DNA from: an uncultured Photobacterium sp.
GTDB lineage: Bacteria; Pseudomonadota; Gammaproteobacteria; Enterobacterales; Vibrionaceae
Length of the DNA stretch: 64,000 nt
Direction of reading: 5' to 3'
Assembly (NCBI RefSeq): GCF_947502415.1
Contig: NZ_CANMZV010000003.1
Location: 124,001-188,000, forward strand
Shown here: piece by piece, positions 19,165-27,800 of the stretch
Position numbering within the stretch: position 1 is the first letter of the stretch
How the letters are laid out: each line of letters starts with the position of its first letter
Position numbers and translations under genes: made by a program
The notes under the pieces: model-generated
The model's database searches: none
Told to the model about the DNA's origin: nothing
Seen by the model: the letters and a program-made list of their open reading frames with translations, nothing else

Positions 19165-20184
19165 ATGAGCAAAGACAACTTTGTGGAATCAACGGAAACG
19201 TTGAAAAAAACCGTTCCTTTGATGATCAAACACAAAGTACCGACCACCCCTACTAACTATGCACTGTGGTATACCTACGCTACCCAACAGTGTCCGGAGC
19301 TCAATCTGGCTATCGACCAGCAAATTGAGTCCATGAGTCACTGCACACCGACACTGTGCGATAACCTGTATCAAGAGCATCTGGCCAATCAAACAGACAA
19401 AGGCATGGCTCAACTCAAACAAAGCCTGACAGCAATGATGCAGGAACTTTCACACTCCATGTCGGATACGCTTTCCGAAACAGAAACATTTCAGGGAGCT
19501 CTGGACAAGACCTTTGCCAAACTAGAAAGCGCAGAAAAAGAAGGCCTTTCGATTACCGATACAATGGTTCTTGTGCGCGAGTTAATCCGTGAATCAAGCC
19601 AAATCCGATTGTCTACTGGTTCATTAAAAAACCAGCTGACCAATGCACAACAAGAAATAACCGCGCTGAGAGAGGCTCTGAACGAAAGTCAGAAAGCAGC
19701 CAATGAAGATGCAGTAACCCAGCTACTTAACCGACGGGCCTTTGAGCGCGATATTCAAGGTTACGAACGAAACAATATCCCTTATAGCCTAATCATTCTG
19801 GATATCGATAAATTTAAAGAATTCAATGATAACTATGGCCACCTGCTTGGTGATCAGGTACTAAAAATCGTCGCAAACTGCCTTAGTACTTTCTGTCAGG
19901 AAAATGCCCAGGTGTATCGTTTCGGCGGGGAAGAATTTATTATCATCCAGCCTAACAAGTCGCTATCTTTCGCTCGACAACAGGCCGAGACATTACGCAG
20001 AACCATTGAAAAGATTTCTGTCCTCGATAAAAAAACAGGCCAGAGAATCAATTCAGCTACGGCCTCATTCGGTATCGCAGAGCACCAGGCAAAAGAAACA
20101 TACGATCAAGTGATCGAACGTGCCGATAGTTACCTGAATAAAGCCAAGCAACTAGGGCGAAACCGAGTACTTCCCCTCAATTAA
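19165..20184 (+). CDS. Diguanylate cyclase (GGDEF domain)
   Basis: A 339-residue protein that makes cyclic di-GMP from two GTP. The C-terminal GGDEF domain (about residues 175-335) has an intact active-site GGEEF at residues 254-258, the metal-binding LDIDKFKEFND and the NDNYGHLLGD loop. No RxxD inhibitory site is seen five residues before GGEEF, so product inhibition may be absent. The N-terminal 170 residues are helical with no membrane segment and no recognised sensor domain; a coiled coil (NAQQEITALREAL) leads into the catalytic domain. Function in biofilm and motility control is inferred from the family. Confidence 0.9.
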   Translation: MSKDNFVESTETLKKTVPLMIKHKVPTTPTNYALWYTYATQQCPELNLAIDQQIESMSHCTPTLCDNLYQEHLANQTDKGMAQLKQSLTAMMQELSHSMSDTLSETETFQGALDKTFAKLESAEKEGLSITDTMVLVRELIRESSQIRLSTGSLKNQLTNAQQEITALREALNESQKAANEDAVTQLLNRRAFERDIQGYERNNIPYSLIILDIDKFKEFNDNYGHLLGDQVLKIVANCLSTFCQENAQVYRFGGEEFIIIQPNKSLSFARQQAETLRRTIEKISVLDKKTGQRINSATASFGIAEHQAKETYDQVIERADSYLNKAKQLGRNRVLPLN

Positions 20185-20216
20185 TAGCTAATAGCGCGCT
20201 CTCCCCCTGATAAATG

Positions 20217-20238
20217 AGCCATCATGCCCATGGTGGCT
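20217..20238. terminator. Possible shared terminator hairpin
   Basis: AGCCATCAT and ATGGTGGCT form a nine-pair stem (one G-U) between the convergent cyclase and DUF924 genes. The T tract is poor, so termination is uncertain. Confidence 0.35.
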
Positions 20239-20257
20239 TCCCCCAAAATAGCTAAGA

Positions 20258-20863
20258 CTACTGGCCAAAACGCTGGCCACCGCCTTGCAGCCATTCCAGC
20301 TCTTCTTTGGTTGATAAACGGCCATTAACCGCATTACGATGTGGAAAACGACCAAAACGTTTAACCACATCATGATGGCTGACCGCGTACTGGTAAAATC
20401 CCTCAAAAATAATTGCATGGGCAGGTGAAACTACCTGTCGCAAGCGATCAAAGCGAAATACGCATTCTTCCTGATCCTCTACCGTTTCAGAATGTTCCAG
20501 CGGCAAATAAAAGAACACACGCTCAATTGGGCTCAGCTGTTCATCCTGATTATTTGCCAACCCGCGTTTACAAATGGCTAATGCCAGTGAGTCGTAACGA
20601 AATGCAGCACTGAGCCCCCGGTAAATATTACGGGTGAACTGATCCAGCAAGATGATTAACGCCAATGAGCCTTTCGCCTCTTTCGTCCAATGGCTAAGCT
20701 CTCCTCGCCCAGCCCGACTGACCAACATCTGAAAACGCTCGGCTATCAGTTTATCCGTAGCCTCACCGCCTTGAAACCACAAAGCATTTCGGTCTGTAAC
20801 TGTCATTTCTTCGTTCAGCTCACCAAACCAAAAGTCCAATACTTCCTGATATTCCGTATCCAT
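20258..20863 (-). CDS. DUF924 family protein
   Basis: A 201-residue soluble protein of the DUF924 family, recognised by VLDFWFGEL at the start, LALIILLDQFTRNIYRG in the middle, FFYLPLEHSE and GRFPHRN near the end. Structures of the family show an all-helical TPR-like fold; the function is unknown. The ATG has AGGG upstream. It is a single gene, convergent with the cyclase and divergent from the HIT protein gene. Confidence 0.85.
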   Translation of the reverse strand: MDTEYQEVLDFWFGELNEEMTVTDRNALWFQGGEATDKLIAERFQMLVSRAGRGELSHWTKEAKGSLALIILLDQFTRNIYRGLSAAFRYDSLALAICKRGLANNQDEQLSPIERVFFYLPLEHSETVEDQEECVFRFDRLRQVVSPAHAIIFEGFYQYAVSHHDVVKRFGRFPHRNAVNGRLSTKEELEWLQGGGQRFGQ

Positions 20864-21096
20864 AGCTTTCCCTCACATGCTTACAGCTGGCCCAAGACAA
20901 CCATCACACAGAACAATGCCTAATAAATCAGCTTGCTTACTGTAATCTATGCTGGCCTTTATTGTAATTGGTATTACCATGACAAGATCCAGTTGCAGAT
21001 CCTACAGTGATAAGATCAGCATAACGCAGCCCTCACGGATCATGACGGTCAATATTCCAGCCTGTGAGCCGCACTATACATTTAAGGAATACAACG

Positions 21097-21525
21097 ATGC
21101 ATTTTACACTCCATCCGAGATTGGCAGCAGATACGACAGTACTCGGAGACTTCCCTCTATGCCGGGTACTACTTTCAAAAGAAGCGCTGGGACCGTGGCT
21201 AATTTTAGTTCCACGAAAAGAAAACCTGACAGAAATTCATCTCCTGCCGGAAGAAGAGCAGTTTCAGCTTATGCGCGAATCCAGTGCGGTTGCGACCCTG
21301 CTGGAAAAGGACTACCAAGCCGATAAAATCAATATCGGCGCACTCGGAAACCTGGTACCCCAGCTTCATGTCCATCATATTGCCCGATTCGAAACCGACA
21401 TCGCCTGGCCAGGCCCTATCTGGGGCAATACCAACGGAATCCAACGAAAAGAAACCGTACAGGAAGCATTGGCAGAAGAACTGCGCTCAGAGCTTGCCAC
21501 TATTGATGTTTTTAAACCTTGCTGA
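21097..21525 (+). CDS. HIT domain protein
   Basis: A 142-residue histidine-triad protein, likely a nucleotide hydrolase or transferase. The motif is QLHVHHIARF: the first two triad His are present and the third position of the strict HxHxH is Ile, a variant I recall as usual in this proteobacterial subgroup with the PWLILVPR and ALGNLVPQ segments also seen here. The ATG at 21097 has AAGGAA upstream; an in-frame start 11 codons earlier is less likely. Confidence 0.87.
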   Translation: MHFTLHPRLAADTTVLGDFPLCRVLLSKEALGPWLILVPRKENLTEIHLLPEEEQFQLMRESSAVATLLEKDYQADKINIGALGNLVPQLHVHHIARFETDIAWPGPIWGNTNGIQRKETVQEALAEELRSELATIDVFKPC

Positions 21526-21561
21526 TCCCCCTAGCAATAAATCGCAACAAACAATACCCCA

Positions 21562-21589
21562 AAAAAAGGCAGCCACCCGGCTGCCTTTT
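21562..21589 (+). terminator. Bidirectional terminator between the HIT gene and feoC
   Basis: AAAAAAGGCAGCC and GGCTGCCTTTT pair around ACCC between convergent genes. T runs occur on both strands. Confidence 0.87.
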
Positions 21590-21599
21590 CAATGCTTCA

Positions 21600-21842
21600 T
21601 CAGCGTAACACAGTTATTGAAAGCTCATCGGTCTTGAGCCAACGGTACCAGACTTCTTCCGCGCTCTGGCAACAAGAATCACGGTCACAGCCAATAAGCT
21701 CTTTTCCTAACACGCCTTTTCGAACCCAGACATCCAACATGGCATCAATGCCATCTTCACTAGTACCAAAATGGTGCGCCAGATTTTTTCGGCTTGAACG
21801 GCCATGCAGCTCAATATACTGCTTCAGCTGCTGAAGGATCAT
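21600..21842 (-). CDS. feoC: Ferrous iron transport protein FeoC
   Basis: An 80-residue winged-helix protein of the Feo system. The N-terminal part (MILQQLKQYIELHGRSS) forms the helix-turn-helix, and the C-terminal loop has Cys residues in GCDRDSCCQ, matching the Cys-rich loop that binds an iron-sulphur cluster in other FeoC proteins. It overlaps the end of feoB by four bases (ATGA), so translation is coupled. In E. coli-like systems it modulates FeoB stability or transcription. Confidence 0.88.
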   Translation of the reverse strand: MILQQLKQYIELHGRSSRKNLAHHFGTSEDGIDAMLDVWVRKGVLGKELIGCDRDSCCQSAEEVWYRWLKTDELSITVLR

Positions 21843-24115
21843 AGTGCCAACACCTCTTGAACTTGTTTCTTACCTTCGCGCTTGAAGGCAATAAACAGAG
21901 CGGCATTAATCAGAGCGAAGAAAACAATCCACAGCGTACTGGTTACCGGATGTACAGTAAAGAAAGCCACCTGGTAAATCAAAGTTGCAAAAGTATAGGC
22001 CAGCAACATTGTCCAACCAGCAATGAAAAGAGAATACTTCTGACCGAACTCACGTACGTATGCACCCATTGCTGCAGCACAAGGTGTATACAACAGAATA
22101 AATACCAGATATGCCATTGCTGCTGCTGAACTAACAAAGTGTGCCTGGATATTGCTGAATACTGATGAATCAACTTCCTGATCTTCAGCTACTGCTTCCA
22201 GGTCAGTCAGCTCACCAACTTCCAGACCAAGCGGATCTGAATAGCTTAGATCTGCCAGGTTCGCAGGAATAGTCTCAATCGCTTCTTTCAGGCTTCCCAG
22301 AAGGTCATATTCACCGCCCTCTTCGCCTTCAGATGGTGCATACAGACTGTTTAGCGTACCTACAACAGCTTCTTTCGCAAAGATACCCGTGATAATACCC
22401 ACGGTGGCTGGCCAGTTATCTTCTTTCACACCAATAGGAGCCAATACCGGAGTAACAAGCTGCGCCGCTTTTGACAGTACTGAGTTTTCTGTATCTTCGT
22501 TACCGAATGAACCGTCAGCACCCAGCGAGTTAAAGAAGCTTAAGCAAGCAACAACCACAACGATTGTCTTACCAGCACCCAATACAAATTTCTTCAGCTT
22601 CTGCCAAGTCTTTATACCAACGTTACGCATTGTCGGCAGTTCATAGTCTGGCATTTCCATAATGAAGCTGTCGCTTGAGCCTGGATACAAAGTATTGCGC
22701 AGAATAAGTCCTGTCATTACCGCCGCAAAAATGCCTAGCAGGTAAAGGGCAAATACAACATTCTGGCCGCTCTCCGGGAAGAACGCAGCAGCAAACAGTG
22801 CGTATACAGGAAGACGAGCACCACATGACATAAACGGTGCCATTGCAGCCGCCAGCTTACGCTCACGCTCTTGCTCAAGAGTACGGGTTGCCATGATAGA
22901 TGGCACGTTACAGCCGAAGCCCAGAACAAGAGGAACAAAAGCCTTACCAGGAAGGCCAACTTTCTGCATCACTTTGTCCAGTACGAAAGCGGCACGGGCC
23001 ATGTAGCCAGAGCTTTCCAATACAGCCAGGAACAGATACAGACAAGCGATAACAGGGATGAAAGTAGCAACCGTCTGGATACCACCGCCGATACCATCAG
23101 CAATCACAGTAATCAACCATACAGGCAGATGATCATCCAACAGGTAATGACCGCCGTCCACTAACAGAGCGCCAGCACTAATATCGAAAAAGTCGATGAA
23201 GGCACTACCGATGTTAATCGAGAACATGAACATCATGTACATCACGATGAAAAAGAACGGGATACCAAAGGCACGGTGCAACAGTACACGGTCAATTTTG
23301 TCACTCAGGCTACGGCTCAACTTACCTTCTTGGCGACGAACCTTCTGACATAGCTCATGAAGGTAGGTATAGCGAACATCAGCCACCTGAACATCAGGAT
23401 CCACATCAACCATTAGCTTATTGCGAATATTGCACGCTTTGTTCTTATCGTTCTCAGCCAAGCTGTTAATAACAAGCGTGTCATTTTCCAAGACACGAAT
23501 GGCCTGTGCACGCACATTCAATGTCTCGCTGCAAAACATTGCCTGAAGTTCACTAATTGCCGCTTCAAACTGATCGCCGTAATTCAGAGCCATCTCTTTC
23601 ACAGCAATACCTTGAGCAAGCATTTTGTGAAGCTGAGCCTTAAACTCCTGTACCTGCTTAACATTCGTAGCAGATAGAGAAAGTACCGGGCAGCCGAGCG
23701 CTTTTTCCAGGGCTTTTACATCCAGCACCTGACGCTGACGCTGTAGAGCATCCATTTTGTTAAGTACAACAATCATCGGACGACCAAGTTCACGCAGCTG
23801 CAAAGTCATATACAGGCTGCGCTCCAGGCAGGTTGCATCAACAACGTTGATGATCACATCTGCAGGCATAGTAAGAATGGCACGAGAGGCTATCGCCTCA
23901 TCAAGGCTATTGGCATCGTTTGCACTATCTAAGTTGTAAATACCGGGCAGATCAGTCAAGGCAAAGTTGTCACCGGCACACTGGTAATGGCCCGTTTTTT
24001 TCTCAACCGTTACACCGGCCCAGTTACCAACTTGCTGTTTTGCACCAGTCAGGCCATTGAATAATGTAGTTTTGCCGCTATTAGGGTTACCGACAGTAAG
24101 AATATTGTATTCCAT
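21839..24115 (-). CDS. feoB: Ferrous iron transporter FeoB
   Basis: The inner-membrane Fe2+ permease, 758 residues. The N-terminal G domain has G1 GNPNSGKTT, G3 DLPGIYNL and G4 NKMD. A helical GDI domain follows to about residue 270. The membrane domain has about eleven helices with the Gate motifs, including GFGCNVPSIMATRTLE and MSCGARLPVYALF. The gene overlaps feoA by one base and feoC by four bases, forming feoABC. Confidence 0.96.
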   Translation of the reverse strand: MEYNILTVGNPNSGKTTLFNGLTGAKQQVGNWAGVTVEKKTGHYQCAGDNFALTDLPGIYNLDSANDANSLDEAIASRAILTMPADVIINVVDATCLERSLYMTLQLRELGRPMIVVLNKMDALQRQRQVLDVKALEKALGCPVLSLSATNVKQVQEFKAQLHKMLAQGIAVKEMALNYGDQFEAAISELQAMFCSETLNVRAQAIRVLENDTLVINSLAENDKNKACNIRNKLMVDVDPDVQVADVRYTYLHELCQKVRRQEGKLSRSLSDKIDRVLLHRAFGIPFFFIVMYMMFMFSINIGSAFIDFFDISAGALLVDGGHYLLDDHLPVWLITVIADGIGGGIQTVATFIPVIACLYLFLAVLESSGYMARAAFVLDKVMQKVGLPGKAFVPLVLGFGCNVPSIMATRTLEQERERKLAAAMAPFMSCGARLPVYALFAAAFFPESGQNVVFALYLLGIFAAVMTGLILRNTLYPGSSDSFIMEMPDYELPTMRNVGIKTWQKLKKFVLGAGKTIVVVVACLSFFNSLGADGSFGNEDTENSVLSKAAQLVTPVLAPIGVKEDNWPATVGIITGIFAKEAVVGTLNSLYAPSEGEEGGEYDLLGSLKEAIETIPANLADLSYSDPLGLEVGELTDLEAVAEDQEVDSSVFSNIQAHFVSSAAAMAYLVFILLYTPCAAAMGAYVREFGQKYSLFIAGWTMLLAYTFATLIYQVAFFTVHPVTSTLWIVFFALINAALFIAFKREGKKQVQEVLAL

Positions 24116-24342
24116 TAGCGTGCCTCCACTTCAATATTGGCAGCAATCTGCTTACGCAACGCGATATCAACGCCGCGAACACGTACCTGAAGCGGGTCAC
24201 CAAGAGGGGCCACTCGAATCACAGTCACCTCTGTATTCGGCAACAAGCCCATAACCATTAATTTTTTCCTGGTGGCAGAAGGAAGAGCAGACATTCCGGT
24301 TACAATACCGTTTGCACCGCACGACAAATCAGACATTTTCAT
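24115..24342 (-). CDS. feoA: Ferrous iron transport protein FeoA
   Basis: A 75-residue cytoplasmic SH3-like protein required for FeoB activity. It keeps LMVMGLLPNTEVTVIRVAPLGDPLQVRVRG, split here into GLLPNTEV and APLGDP as the family marks. It is the first gene of feoABC. Fur- and FNR-like sites lie just upstream. Confidence 0.94.
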   Translation of the reverse strand: MKMSDLSCGANGIVTGMSALPSATRKKLMVMGLLPNTEVTVIRVAPLGDPLQVRVRGVDIALRKQIAANIEVEAR

Positions 24343-24360
24343 CTCAAACTGATACCTTAA

Positions 24361-24375
24361 TAATAATAATTAGCA
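24361..24375 (-). promoter_or_regulatory. Fur box upstream of feoA
   Basis: On the minus strand TGCTAATTATTATTA matches the 7-1-7 Fur consensus TGATAATNATTATCA at 12 of 14 defined positions. It lies about 20-33 bases before feoA, where bound Fe-Fur would block transcription. Confidence 0.72.
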
Positions 24376-24414
24376 TTCACAGTCGCAATATTACACACTG
24401 AAACACATTGTGTA

Positions 24415-24428
24415 TTGCTTTAAATCAA
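24415..24428 (-). promoter_or_regulatory. FNR-like site upstream of feoA
   Basis: TTGCT-TTAA-ATCAA matches TTGAT-N4-ATCAA at nine of ten positions, about 75-85 bases before feoA. It fits anaerobic activation of feo by FNR as known in E. coli. Confidence 0.55.
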
Positions 24429-24689
24429 AAAATCAGCGTGTTTAATGATCAAATAGTCAGTTTATTGAAAAAGAATACTTCTCAAAACCATCTGAATACT
24501 CAAAAGATGAAAGCTAATAATTTTGACGGTGTTGACAACGTTAAAACAACATCAACAAAACAAAGTCATTTGTGCCATATCATTACACTGGCGTATTTCT
24601 ATAGCCAACTGGCGGAAATCTAATAACGGGAAAGTAAGGGAGTCACTATATTGGGGAGCACGAAGAGCGATGATTTTAAAGATTTATTC

Positions 24690-24784
24690 CTAAGGTGGTA
24701 TGGCGTTTGGCATATCGCCTGGCAGCAAGCGAAGGTGTCATTGGCACCCGTGATATGGTCACTCGACCATATCACGTTTTTTCT
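24690..24784 (+). ncRNA. Candidate small RNA ending at a strong terminator
   Basis: Three consecutive folds are seen on the plus strand: GGCG...CGCC (about 24703-24719), GGTGTC-ATT-GGCACC (24734-24748), and a perfect 12-base terminator stem with six T. No plus-strand gene precedes it: feoA and the downstream sensor gene both run on the minus strand. The 5' end is a guess based on a weak promoter-like TTGGGG...TTTAAA around 24654-24683. There is no match to any small RNA I know. Confidence 0.45.
24749..24782 (+). terminator. Strong orphan Rho-independent terminator
   Basis: CGTGATATGGTC and GACCATATCACG form a perfect 12-base stem with loop ACTC and then TTTTTT. On the minus strand no T run follows, so it is not the terminator of the feo or sensor genes. 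Confidence 0.88.
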
Positions 24785-24816
24785 TTCTCAAACATCCACG
24801 CCTAAGGCATTTCAGG

Positions 24817-27800
24817 CTAATACGCCTTAACCTTCTGACACTTAATTTTCTGATATTTGCTAGCATACTGGGATGGAGTCATACCAAAGCACCTCTTAAA
24901 ACAGGCGCTGAAATAAGACGGTTCATTAAAGCCACATGATAAAGCGACATCTGAAATCCTGTCTCCCTGCCTAAGCATCAGCTTCGCCTGCTGAAAACGG
25001 AACTTAATAATATAGTCTTTCAGCGACATCCCGAATTCTTGCTTGAACTTGCGTTGCAAGCTCCTCTCCGACATGAACAATGCCTTAGCCGCCATTGATG
25101 TACCAAAATCAGGGTCATGGAAATGGTTTTCTACCAACGAAATAACATTCACCCGCCAAGGCGTCGCAACCTCAGTTTCTGGTACAGGCGCGATATTATG
25201 CTCAGGTATACCATCAAATTCAGCTGGTCGATTCTTCCCAAGGAAACGCATAATTTGATTAAGTACCGAATCAGCATCAAGTGGCTTATCTATTGTTGCA
25301 GCTAAGATCGGGGAATGATCTGATACACAATAATGTTCACCTTCAGCTAAAAACAGCACGAATATAGCAGAACCATTTATCGGCTCTCGCTGAAGTCGCT
25401 CAAAAACCTCAAGCCCATCCAGCCCCGGTAATGCCAAATCACACAACACCATATCCGGTTGATTCTCTCGCGCTAAAATAACCGCCTCATAACCATCTCT
25501 AGCCATAATAAGATGGAAGCCCTTAAGCAACGCCGACAAACACGTCATGACCTCTTTATCCGTCGAAGCCACCAGTAAACAAGGTAATTCATCCCGTTTA
25601 TCAGTCTGTCCAGAATTTACAGCCACAGTGGTATTACTTTCCCGGTACAGCGGCAATGTAACAATGAACTCACTGCCAATCCCCTGATAACTAATAACCG
25701 AAATTTCTCCGCGATAACATTCCACCAACTGCTTGACAGTGCTTAAGCCCAGACCGAATCCGCTTTCCAGATTGTAATCACCGTCTTCCTTAAAATAGCA
25801 GTTAAAGATATTAGCTCTGGCATCCATCGCTATGCCCTTTCCAGTATCACTCACAGACAAAACCAGATCTAATTGCTTTTGCTTGACCATCACAGAAATA
25901 CAGCCTTGGCTCTCCGTATATTTCAGGGCGTTGGACAACAAATTACCAATCACGATTTCAAGGTGATACGGTGCCATCTTGACACTCAGTCCCTCAGTTT
26001 CGTCCTCAACACAGAGGATAATCCCTTTCTGCTCAGCCTCCATTTGCCAGCTCATGCAGCAAGCCTGAATGAGTGGAGAGACCAACTGCTCACATGCTCT
26101 TTCTGGCTCCACAAAAGCCAATGCATCACGATTAAGCAACTGCTCTGTAAGGTATAAAGCCCGCTCCACATTTCGAGAAACAACATTTAGCGACTCGCCC
26201 CACTCCTTCGATCCCGAGGCAGACATCCTTTTTAACGGCTCAAGGGTATGCACTAGCGGAATCCGCATCTCATTGGATAGCTGAGCCATGAACTGCTGAC
26301 GCATATGTAGTATCTGCTGCAACTGTTTGTTACTGGCATATAACTGCTTCTTATGCAGCTCTATCTTTTCCGTTTTCCGAAAGACCGCTTCTTTAAGCTG
26401 TAAGTTCTGATTATGGTAGCCCCGAGAGCGCCACAGCATCGCACATAAAAACAACACTAATAGGAAAACAGCAGTAATTGACAACAACCAATAAGAAAAA
26501 TACCAGGGCCGCTTAACCTGAAAAGGATATGAAATAGGAGATGAGAGCTCCATAGGCAAAAAACCAGATCGCAACTCCAACTGATACAGGCCAGGATCCA
26601 GAGCGTCAAATACCAATATCGAACCATCTAATCGCTTCCAGCTTTCGTCACGGCCACCAGCTAACCGATATTGCAATGATTCCAGTCCCGAAAATGGCAA
26701 CCTCCCTACCTGGAAGTTTATTGCCGAACCAAACGGCACCGCCAGTTCCTGCTCTCTAAAATCTGTAAAAAACCTTTGCTTCTGGTCAACCTGAATACTA
26801 CTGATCCTAGCTGTCGATAAGGGATGTTCTAAAGCCTGTAAAACATCAGGATTAACTGCCAACAGCCCTACCCGGCTGGCAAAAAGGAGCTTTCCTGATT
26901 GCAAATACAGGCAAGACTGGGAATAAAATTCATTATCGAGAACCCCAAAAGGCGGCGAAAAATGCTGCTTCAACTGTCCCGAAAAAGAATAATGGGATAG
27001 GCCTTTACTGGATCCGAGCCAGATACCACCTTCAGCAGCAACAGCACAATAAGGCGTGGTTCTACTTCCCATCATAGAAATGGTTTTTAAATGAAACTGG
27101 GTTATATTCTGTGCCTGTTGCAAGCTATCGTTATTAACGACCCATAGCTGTGCAATCCTATCTTCATAAATATCAAGTACCCCCCCCTGGCCAATGGATT
27201 CTTCAACCAGATTCAATCGGCCAGCTTCAAAGTGATAAAGAGCATAATCCGTCCCAACCCAAATCTGCTGCTCACTATCTTCAAACACAGATGTGACCAC
27301 CTCACTTCCCGAAGGAGACTGTGTCCAATGACGACCAAAAGAAATCAGCTCTTCCGAATCAGGCCAAAAGCGGTATAGATGGGAAGCCATTCCGATCCAA
27401 ACCGAACCATAATGATCCACTGTCACACTAATTACATGCTCATCCTTAAACCACTCCGGTAACGGTCTCCCTCCCCATTTACCTGTGGCCAGCACATAGA
27501 TTTTCAAGCCTGTTTCAGTGGCAAGCCATAACTTCCCGTCACGATAAGCCATATCATTGACCTTTCCGAATGACGGCAAAGTGCGTACAACCTCAAGCGT
27601 TTCTGACAGCTCTGTCAGGCCATTGTCTGTCGCCAGCCAGATCTGACCATCACCAAGCTGAACAACATCATTTATCTGACTGGCCTGTAGCAAATCAGTA
27701 TCCCGTCCAAAACGCAAACGACGAAAGTTTGATGAAATCCTAGGTAGATAATTAATCCCTTTATTGGTGGATACCCAAAGAGAGCCCTGCTCATCGCGCA

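Noticed and set aside
21369..21380. HIT motif with the third His replaced, as a sign of an inactive enzyme
   Set aside because: The HVHH variant appears usual for this proteobacterial HIT subgroup, so it is not evidence of decay.
24408..24623. 71-residue plus-strand frame upstream of the candidate small RNA
   Set aside because: It starts at TTG without a ribosome site, covers the FNR-like site and has low-complexity Asn/Lys/Thr content.
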